Shown: one piece after another, positions 8,429 to 15,097 of the stretch
Layout of the letters: the number at the start of each line of letters is the position of its first letter
How positions within the stretch are numbered: the stretch's first letter is position 1
Source: Clostridiaceae bacterium
GTDB lineage: Bacteria; Bacillota_A; Clostridia; Clostridiales; Clostridiaceae
DNA length: 64,000 nt
NCBI GenBank assembly: GCA_029256485.1
Contig: JAQSXU010000001.1
Coordinates: 1 to 64,000, forward strand
Direction of reading: 5' to 3'
Translations under genes and position numbers: made by a program
The notes under the pieces: generated by a model
Database searches by the model: none
What the model was told of the DNA's origin: nothing
Seen by the model: only the letters and a program-made list of their open reading frames with translations

Positions 8429-8697
8429 TAGATTTTTCCCTTATTTTTTAATAAGTTAAATGGAATTATTTCTTTTAACTTAGCTATTTTTTCTTCAATT
8501 TCTGCGTCAATTTCTTCAATTTCTTTTCTACCTTTTTCTGCGGTTGTTCCTAATTTAGCAAGTTCTTCATCTTTTTCTTTTACAGATTGTTCCCACATGC
8601 TTTTTTTTGTTATAGCTTCTTGTCTTAGCTCTTCTGCACCTTTAATTGCTTTTTCAATGTACTGTATATCATTTACTATAGTTTCTTTATTTTCCAT
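8428..8697 (-). CDS. Small coiled-coil protein in the Mre11-Rad50 operon
   Basis: An 89-residue, highly charged protein predicted as almost continuous coiled coil (residues 5-75), starting at ATG 8697 behind AAAGGAG. It lies 14 nt after the Mre11-Rad50N gene, which ends just past its zinc hook. It could supply part of the returning coiled-coil arm that the C-terminal Rad50 half (only about 65 coiled residues) lacks. That is inference; it has no catalytic motif. Confidence 0.6.
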   Translation of the reverse strand: MENKETIVNDIQYIEKAIKGAEELRQEAITKKSMWEQSVKEKDEELAKLGTTAEKGRKEIEEIDAEIEEKIAKLKEIIPFNLLKNKGKI

Positions 8698-8711
8698 GTC
8701 GTTTCTCCTTT

Positions 8712-11516
8712 TTATTTAATAGTATGTTCTGCTACAATTCTATTTATAGTAGCTTTGTCAATTGTTCCATAACATACAGGACATTTACCTGCTGTTTCTA
8801 ATACTTCTTGATATTTAATTATATCTTCTTTGATTTTATTATTTTGCTCTTTAATTACTGCACCTGCTTTTTGAATTTCAGTTGTAAATTTTTCTCTTTC
8901 GTTAATAATTAATGTCATTTTTTCTTTTTTAAGTATTAATTCGTTTATTTTATTAATTATTTCTTTGGAAATATCTACCCTCTCAGTAGCTAAAATTGCA
9001 TTACTGCAACTTTTAATAACTTTATTTGAATAAATTATATCCTCTTCTAACTTCTTAGCACGTTCTGTTTTTATATCAAGCTTTTGCCTATCTAAAATTC
9101 TTTGATTTATTTCACTTAGAATCTTTTTAGAATTATCAACACTTTCAGTTTCTTTTATTATAATGTCTTGTTCTTTAATAGCCTTCACAAATGATTCTTT
9201 GCTGTGAACTAATTTTTCAATATTTTTAGCTCTATCAATTTTACAAATTAATTCATATAACATTACTTTTGCATTATTTATTTCTTTTGTCTTAGCGATT
9301 ATTTCATTTTCAGAATTGATATTTTTAAGAAGTTCTTCTTTTTTATCAATTATTCTTTCAAGAACAACTCTTTTTTCAAATTTATTTTTAATATTATCAA
9401 TTGTACTTGCCCATAATTTTGTATCTTTTAGTATGAAAAGAGCTTTTTTACTGTTTGTATAATATTCATAGAATTTTTCTCTTTTATTAACTAAATCTTC
9501 AAGTCTTTCTTTTCTGTCAAAGCTTCGTTTTATTTCAGCAAAGGCAACCTTAGCATTATTTATAAAATTTAACTCATTTAACAGTTCTTGATTTTCTTTA
9601 ATATTTTGAACTAACACTTCTCTTTTGTCTAATATAGAAACAATCTTTTGTTTTCTCTCTTGAAGAAGTTCTAATTCTTTTACTAATTGTTCAGAAGAAC
9701 TAATTGATTCTTTCAAATCTTCAAGATAATCAAACCCTTCTATTTGTTTTTCAATACTTTCTAAAGATTTATTTGATTTTTTTATATTATCATTTAATTG
9801 TTTATCTTCTCTATCTATATCTCTTATTACTGCATCAGCATATTGCGTTCCATATATTCCACCTATTAATTTTGCTCTTGCAGGACTTGAAAAATGTTCA
9901 CCTATTAAGAACCACCCAGAACCTTGTTTTGAAAAGTTTATATTATATTGAACATCGCTATCAATGTTCAATGTTGTAAAGCCAAGTATTTTTTGTATTT
10001 CTGGAAGTATCTTTGTATTATGGAACTCTGTTTCGCCAGTATTTGGGTCAGTTATATAATATCCGTTTTTCCCATTATTTTTTGCTTCTACATATCTTGA
10101 AACAATATATCCATTTGACAAGTGCAAAGTTACTTTGGCATAATCAGCACCTCTTTTAATCATCTTTTTTCCAACTGGTTTATTTTCATATACCCAACCC
10201 ATTGCACGCAGTACTGCAGATTTTCCTTGCCTACTTTCACCTACAAATAGATTAAAACCTCTTGAAAAATCAAGTTCCGTATATTTATGTGAGTGAAAAT
10301 TTTCAATAATGACTTTATCAATAAATGCGTCAGTAAACGCTCCATCATTAGATTGATTAATTTCCTCTTTTTTAGTGCTCACTTTATTTACAATTGACTC
10401 TTTAATTTCTTTTGGTAATTTTTCATTATCAGCTATATCTCTTATAATTTCAGTAATATCTGTGGCTGTTTTAAGTTCAGCTTCTCTTACTGTTTTTTTA
10501 AATTCTTCAATTTTACTTTCTTTTTCTTTTTTTGCTATAATCTTTTGTCTGTCTAATACAAGATTACCATCTTGAGCACTTTTTAAATATGTTTCTTTTA
10601 ATCGTAATCCATGTTCTTTCGTTATATCTATTAAAAGAATTTTAGGCTTTCTTTTCATTTCTTTTAAATCATTTGTAAGCCTTGAAATTCCACCAGGATT
10701 AACAAAATATTTCCCATCAACCTCTGTTATAGGAAACCCAATATGGTCATGTCCAGTAATAGTTAAATCTGCTTTAGTATGTTTTATTTGGTCTATTATA
10801 GTGTGTCTTATTTTACTGCCCATTGATTTATCTGACAAAAGACCATGTACTATATGTATATGAATATCCCCTAATTTATCTTCAACAACATAATCATCAA
10901 TGTGTTCAGGAGAATCAATATCTAAATGATAATGCGTACCTGTTATTGCAATTTTTAGACCGTCTTCTGTATTAAAAAATACTGGATTTTCTTTAGTAGC
11001 GAATTTTAAAAGTCCTAATTTCTCCATAAACCCAGTCATTGTTTTAGGAAGTGTACTTATATTATTACCAAATAACTCATGATTTCCTGCAACACCTATC
11101 ATAGGTATAAAATCTTTTAACTTTTCATAAACCTTATCTTTTAAATCATCTTCTGTTACAAGGTCATTAAGTTCGTCACACAATGCTGACATGTCTGTAA
11201 TTTCACCTTTTAATACTCTGCCCATAAGATTTCGGATAGCAAGTTCTTTTTCTATTTTTTCATGTGCAGTCATTTTTTGTAGAATATCAAATACATCTAC
11301 ATTAAACCATTGTTTGATTGTAGAAGAAGCATAATCAAGTGGAGGGTTTGGTATGTCCCAAAAATCCCCTGGTTCTAAATATGCACTTACTTTATATTTT
11401 TTTCCTATAGCTAAAATTTCTTCAGTTTTTAAATTCATTGTTTCTTGAAAATTATCTTTTCTATTTTCAGGAGTTGTAATCCTTTTATGCATATCCCCAA
11501 AATATAAAAATCTCAT
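8712..11516 (-). CDS. Mre11 (SbcD) nuclease fused to N-terminal half of Rad50 (SbcC)
   Basis: A 934-residue fusion. Residues 1-300 are a calcineurin-like phosphoesterase with all the metal motifs of SbcD/Mre11: GDMH (7-10), GDFWD (50-54), GNHE (144-147), HG (about 224) and GHDH (255-258). After a charged linker, residues 398-560 are the N-terminal Rad50 lobe with Walker A GESRQGKS (about 426-433). A long coiled coil then runs to a zinc-hook CPVC at about 912-915, and the protein stops 19 residues later. No C-terminal Rad50 lobe is present; it is encoded at 7143-7790. SbcCD/Mre11-Rad50 processes DNA ends and hairpins. The start ATG 11516 has a GAAGGTG site. Confidence 0.86.
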   Translation of the reverse strand: MRFLYFGDMHKRITTPENRKDNFQETMNLKTEEILAIGKKYKVSAYLEPGDFWDIPNPPLDYASSTIKQWFNVDVFDILQKMTAHEKIEKELAIRNLMGRVLKGEITDMSALCDELNDLVTEDDLKDKVYEKLKDFIPMIGVAGNHELFGNNISTLPKTMTGFMEKLGLLKFATKENPVFFNTEDGLKIAITGTHYHLDIDSPEHIDDYVVEDKLGDIHIHIVHGLLSDKSMGSKIRHTIIDQIKHTKADLTITGHDHIGFPITEVDGKYFVNPGGISRLTNDLKEMKRKPKILLIDITKEHGLRLKETYLKSAQDGNLVLDRQKIIAKKEKESKIEEFKKTVREAELKTATDITEIIRDIADNEKLPKEIKESIVNKVSTKKEEINQSNDGAFTDAFIDKVIIENFHSHKYTELDFSRGFNLFVGESRQGKSAVLRAMGWVYENKPVGKKMIKRGADYAKVTLHLSNGYIVSRYVEAKNNGKNGYYITDPNTGETEFHNTKILPEIQKILGFTTLNIDSDVQYNINFSKQGSGWFLIGEHFSSPARAKLIGGIYGTQYADAVIRDIDREDKQLNDNIKKSNKSLESIEKQIEGFDYLEDLKESISSSEQLVKELELLQERKQKIVSILDKREVLVQNIKENQELLNELNFINNAKVAFAEIKRSFDRKERLEDLVNKREKFYEYYTNSKKALFILKDTKLWASTIDNIKNKFEKRVVLERIIDKKEELLKNINSENEIIAKTKEINNAKVMLYELICKIDRAKNIEKLVHSKESFVKAIKEQDIIIKETESVDNSKKILSEINQRILDRQKLDIKTERAKKLEEDIIYSNKVIKSCSNAILATERVDISKEIINKINELILKKEKMTLIINEREKFTTEIQKAGAVIKEQNNKIKEDIIKYQEVLETAGKCPVCYGTIDKATINRIVAEHTIK

Positions 11517-11552
11517 ATTTCACCTTCTTGCCTATTATTAATTTTATCTTTT

Positions 11553-11612
11553 TGTAAATTATATTTTACTAATTTATAATAACATTATACTATAACAATC
11601 TTAATTAGTCAA
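11553..11612 (-). promoter_or_regulatory. Promoter and operator A of the Mre11-Rad50 operon
   Basis: Minus strand: TTGACT (11612-11607), 17-nt spacer, TATAAT (11589-11584). The palindrome TGTAAATTATATTTTACT (11553-11570, one mismatch) here lies downstream of the -10, between the expected transcription start and the ATG, unlike at the other promoters. Confidence 0.65.
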
Positions 11613-11637
11613 GTTTAAATTAAAAAATGAGAATATA

Positions 11638-11669
11638 AATGCCTCTGAATAGAAATCAACAGAGGCATT
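11638..11669 (-). terminator. Terminator of the 141-aa gene
   Basis: Arms AATGCCTCTG (11638-11647) and CAGAGGCATT (11660-11669) form a 10-bp stem with a T-rich minus-strand tail. It lies 16 nt past the stop at 11685. Confidence 0.7.
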
Positions 11670-11684
11670 CATTATTTAAATTAT

Positions 11685-12110
11685 TTATGATTTTACTAAA
11701 TTTTTGTTAATCCATTCTTGGCAATACCATCCATTATCTATTACCTTTTTAATATTTTCGTGATATTCAATGCTATTATTCTCTGACTCAAATTGCTCAA
11801 TGTAGTATTTATTTTCGCCTTTAGTGTAATAATTTTGTAGCTGATTACGTCTTACCCTGACGTTATTAATGAAAACCTCTTTACCGTCTGCACCTTTTTC
11901 ATTACGAATATGTGCTAATACATAATATTTTCTTATATATATTTTTCTTATAAATTTCAATACAAATATTCCTGAATTAAATATAATAAGTGGTAAACCA
12001 CATCCAGTAATTATTGTTTTATCATCATCTTCATTTGTTACAATTAAAACAACGAAAGTAATCAACTGCCAGATAGTAATTCCTAATAAAACATATAAAA
12101 ACTTTTCCAT
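11685..12110 (-). CDS. Small membrane protein, 141 aa
   Basis: Starts at ATG 12110 behind AGGAGGGG. Two hydrophobic helices (about residues 3-24 and 33-53) precede a basic linker (KFIRKIYIRK) and a soluble C-terminal domain of some 80 residues. The product is probably anchored in the membrane with the C-terminus in the cytoplasm by the positive-inside rule. Its promoter carries operator A, placing it in the regulon with the recombination genes. No family recognised. Confidence 0.6.
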   Translation of the reverse strand: MEKFLYVLLGITIWQLITFVVLIVTNEDDDKTIITGCGLPLIIFNSGIFVLKFIRKIYIRKYYVLAHIRNEKGADGKEVFINNVRVRRNQLQNYYTKGENKYYIEQFESENNSIEYHENIKKVIDNGWYCQEWINKNLVKS

Positions 12111-12154
12111 TCATAACCCCTCCTTCTTATCATAATTTCTACCATTTGTTTAAT

Positions 12155-12195
12155 ATTGTACCATGTTTTTATTTTATTGTAAAATATTTTTTACA
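12155..12195 (-). promoter_or_regulatory. Promoter with operator A upstream of the 141-aa gene
   Basis: Minus strand TTTACA (12183-12178), 17-nt spacer, TACAAT (12160-12155). The 18-bp palindrome TGTAAAATATTTTTTACA spans 12178-12195. Confidence 0.65.
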
Positions 12196-12236
12196 TTTAA
12201 ACGATAAGGGATAAATTTTGCTTAAATTCTATATAG

Positions 12237-13520
12237 TTATTTAGATAACAATATTGCCAATTCAATTCCTAATTTATATGCCATTAAAGAAGGTATTCCA
12301 CTGCATCTTTCATATTGATGAATAAGTGAAATATTATTATCAAAGCTAAACCAGTCTGGCACAGTTTGTAATCTTAGACATTCTCTTACAGTAAATCTTC
12401 TCGGTGGAGCAATTTCATAATTATCCATATTTCTGATATCATAATTTGCTGGTTCTGGATATAATGGAAGTTGTCTTGCTTGGCTAACTATTGTAAAAGA
12501 AGGTTCATTCCACTGCTTTTGTCTATTTCTACTTTTGTATCTTGAGGAATAATCTCCATCATAATATTTATCTTGGTTTTTAATATCTATTAGGCTATAT
12601 TTGTCTAAATTATCAAGTATTTGAGCATTATTTTTACCATTCATCATAGAAGTAACAGTAAATGCAGGGTTATCAAAAGAAACTTTTCTTAAGAATCCTG
12701 TTTTACCACCACCTGAATAAAATGCTTTACCAAGAAATGCTTTTTGGTCTTCTTCAGGAATGTCTCTCCAATTACCCCCTGGTGGAACTTTATCAATAAA
12801 AGGTGATTCATCTTTTCTTACTCCATAACCAGAATGATTATTTACCCCATTGGGGTCAGGCAAATCTCCAATTGCATACCTTATATTTTTTCTTTCTTCC
12901 ATCGGTATAGGTTCAGGAAATGTAAATTTCTTGTTTAAATCTTTTCTTACACCTACAACGAAAACTCTTTTTCTTAACTGAGGAACGCCATATTCCCAAC
13001 AATTAATCGCTATCGGCTCTTCTTTATTTTTATCTTTTGTGGGATAAAATACATCATATCCTGCTTCTTCAAATAATTTCATTAGACCTAAAAAAAATGG
13101 TCGGTGTTTTTTACTTATAATTCCATCTACATTTTCCATTAAAAATGCCTTTGGTTGTTTTTCTTTTATTATTCTATAAAAATGATAACCAAGGTCTCCT
13201 TTTTGTTCGTCTTTTTCTCCTTTACCTGTTCCCGAAAAAGAGAAGGGCTGGCATGGAAATCCTCCTGTAATAATATCTGCATTAGGTATTTCTTCACTTT
13301 TTAATTTTCTTATATCCATTTGCACAGCATGGTTTCCTATGTTTTTATTATAAGTATCAACTGCATATTGCATATTATCAACAGCATAAACTATTTCATA
13401 TCCTGCAAGTTTAAATCCTACAGCTCCAACACCTGCTCCACAAAACAAATCAATCATTTTTAAATTATTAGAAGGAAGTTCTTTCATCCCCCAATTTGGT
13501 TCTTTTAATATTTCTTTCAT
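12237..13520 (-). CDS. DNA (cytosine-5) methyltransferase, orphan
   Basis: A 427-residue enzyme with the ordered motifs of C5 methyltransferases: motif I DLFCGAGVGAVGF (about 24-36), motif IV GGFPCQPFSFS with the catalytic Cys near residue 90, motif VI MENVDG, motif VIII QLRKRVFVVG, and a C-terminal motif X region. It transfers methyl from SAM to cytosine in a specific DNA site. No restriction endonuclease lies next to it, so it is probably an orphan used for self-protection or anti-restriction. The start ATG 13520 follows AGGAGGATT. The target sequence cannot be read from the protein. Confidence 0.88.
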   Translation of the reverse strand: MKEILKEPNWGMKELPSNNLKMIDLFCGAGVGAVGFKLAGYEIVYAVDNMQYAVDTYNKNIGNHAVQMDIRKLKSEEIPNADIITGGFPCQPFSFSGTGKGEKDEQKGDLGYHFYRIIKEKQPKAFLMENVDGIISKKHRPFFLGLMKLFEEAGYDVFYPTKDKNKEEPIAINCWEYGVPQLRKRVFVVGVRKDLNKKFTFPEPIPMEERKNIRYAIGDLPDPNGVNNHSGYGVRKDESPFIDKVPPGGNWRDIPEEDQKAFLGKAFYSGGGKTGFLRKVSFDNPAFTVTSMMNGKNNAQILDNLDKYSLIDIKNQDKYYDGDYSSRYKSRNRQKQWNEPSFTIVSQARQLPLYPEPANYDIRNMDNYEIAPPRRFTVRECLRLQTVPDWFSFDNNISLIHQYERCSGIPSLMAYKLGIELAILLSK

Positions 13521-13704
13521 AATCCTCCTTTATTTGTAGTTTTCATTATCATTTCAATGCTTACAACTTTCGGAATACATAAACCTATATATCCCATCAA
13601 AATCATAAATTTCTTTGAGATAGTTTTAAGTATTTTTTAAAATCCTTAATAAATTTAAAAGATATATATGGAATTTTTAATTTTTTAATTGCAAAACTCA
13701 TAAG

Positions 13705-14391
13705 TTATTTAATAGCTAAAAATCCTATGAAGTTTAAATTTTTATAAAATATATCTACTTTAAAACCACATGAAGTTAACATATTAATATTTTCTTCAAC
13801 TGTTAATGGAGTCATAATTCCTCTTAGTGATTTATCTTTTTCTCGAATAGCTTCTGTACTTAAATGATGTTCTTCTTTAAAGTCATGATAAAGTTGAGTA
13901 AATATTTCTTGTGTTTTACTTGTTTTAGCATAAGTTTTTTCTACAAAAACAAATGCACCATCTTCAAATAACGCATTGTAAATATTTTTTACTACATTTT
14001 TACGTTGTTCTAATGGTATAAACTGCATTGTAAGAATTGACATTATAAAATTACTTTTTTCTTTAAATTCATAATTTTCTATTGGAATATTTATAAAATG
14101 TGCATTGTGATTATGTTTATTTTTTTGTATTGCCTTTTTAATCATTGAAGCTGAATTATCAATACCAATATATTTGGTATTTTTAGTCACATGTCGTCTA
14201 TTTATAGTATTTATTGTTTCGCCTGTAGAACAACCAATATCAAAAATAATGCCACTATCTTGTATGTAAAAATCAGATAAATGATAGATTAAATTTTGGA
14301 TTTGGTCATATCCAGGAACTGATTGTCTAACATGTTCATCGAATATATTTGAAATTTCTGCATCAAATTCCCATGAAGAATATTTTTGCAT
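13705..14391 (-). CDS. CmoA-like SAM-dependent methyltransferase
   Basis: A 228-residue class I fold. The N-terminal FDEHVRQSVPGYDQI resembles the characteristic start of CmoA (carboxy-SAM synthase for tRNA wobble-uridine modification). Motif I is IIFDIGCSTGETIN and the acidic loop is YIGIDNSASMI. No CmoB is present in the window, and CmoA itself is mainly a proteobacterial enzyme, so the role may differ (a small-molecule or tRNA methyltransferase). The start ATG 14391 has a GGGGGAGG site. The 184 nt between it and the methyltransferase gene hold nothing obvious. Confidence 0.6.
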   Translation of the reverse strand: MQKYSSWEFDAEISNIFDEHVRQSVPGYDQIQNLIYHLSDFYIQDSGIIFDIGCSTGETINTINRRHVTKNTKYIGIDNSASMIKKAIQKNKHNHNAHFINIPIENYEFKEKSNFIMSILTMQFIPLEQRKNVVKNIYNALFEDGAFVFVEKTYAKTSKTQEIFTQLYHDFKEEHHLSTEAIREKDKSLRGIMTPLTVEENINMLTSCGFKVDIFYKNLNFIGFLAIK

Positions 14392-14772
14392 ATTAATCCT
14401 CCCCCTCGTTGCTTATTTTGTTTGTTGAGTATATTATAAATTTTAAGCAACTTTGATTAAAGTCAATAACTGCCTTATAGTGTTTTACATTATTAATAGT
14501 AGAAATAGTTTTAAACATATCTGAAAAGCCACAAAATCGCTTTTAAAGCAAGTTTCTTACATTTACGACCAATGATGTTAAAACATTTCAAAGTTACTTT
14601 AAACCCTAAAATTTCCTTATACTTAAGCGTAAATATTCACATTGATTTTTATGTCAAATTTTTAAATATTATAAAGCAAATAATTTATGCATATGATATA
14701 ATGCAAATCAAAACATAGGAGTTTACTTTTAAACACTTTAAAAAGATAAATTAATTTGAGGAGGAAGAAAAT
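14392..14772. other. Intergenic region with extended -10 promoter
   Basis: About 380 nt separating divergent genes. The only clear signal is TGATATAAT at 14694-14702, an extended -10 box that would drive the small plus-strand ORF at 14773. No repeat or RNA motif was recognised in the remainder. Confidence 0.45.
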
Positions 14773-14931
14773 ATGTATAAAATGATTGAAGAACCCCCCA
14801 CTGTAGAAATGGAAATAAAGACAGGATTAGAGGCATTGGGTTTATTGGAACAATGCGTAGAAGAAATAGAAGATTTAAATGGTGGAAAAACAGGATTGTC
14901 TCAAAAAGTACGAGAATTTTTAGATAACTAA
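14773..14931 (+). CDS. Small acidic protein, 52 aa
   Basis: An ORF too short for most gene callers, but with all the expected signals: an extended -10 at 14694, a strong GAGGAGGAAG ribosome-binding site at 14758-14767, ATG 14773, stop TAA 14929-14931 and a terminator immediately after. The product is acidic (CVEEIEDLNGG) with no membrane segment. It could be a regulatory peptide or anti-restriction-type small protein, but nothing in it allows a functional call. Confidence 0.65.
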   Translation: MYKMIEEPPTVEMEIKTGLEALGLLEQCVEEIEDLNGGKTGLSQKVREFLDN

Positions 14932-14942
14932 ACTGAGATTGA

Positions 14943-14978
14943 GCAGAGGATAAAGAAATTATCATCCTCTGCTTTTTT
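14943..14978 (+). terminator. Terminator of the 52-aa gene
   Basis: Perfect arms GCAGAGGAT (14943-14951) and ATCCTCTGC (14964-14972), followed by TTTTTTG on the plus strand. Confidence 0.85.
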
Positions 14979-15050
14979 GTAAACAATAATACAAGAACCA
15001 TAATTAATTTTTATATATGAAAATTGTCAAATAATTATTTTTTTATAACA

Positions 15051-15078
15051 AAAAACACATGCTTTTTCATGTGTTTTT
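15051..15078 (-). terminator. Terminator of the large surface protein gene
   Basis: Arms AAAAACACATG (15051-15061) and CATGTGTTTTT (15068-15078) form an 11-bp stem. The T-runs are adequate on both strands. It lies 20 nt past the stop at 15098. Confidence 0.7.
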
Positions 15079-15097
15079 GCTTGTAAAATAGTATTTA

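Noticed and set aside
9704..9979. Plus-strand frame of 91 codons inside the Mre11-Rad50N gene
   Set aside because: Hydrophobic low-complexity translation antisense to coiled coil; a typical shadow.
12237..14391. Restriction-modification system
   Set aside because: A cytosine methyltransferase is present but no neighbouring gene has nuclease motifs.
14400..14700. Insertion sequence or attachment site
   Set aside because: No transposase, terminal inverted repeats or integrase seen here or elsewhere in the window.
14738..15001. Minus-strand reading frame of 87 codons
   Set aside because: It is the shadow of the 52-aa plus-strand gene and its terminator; no ribosome-binding site and implausible composition.
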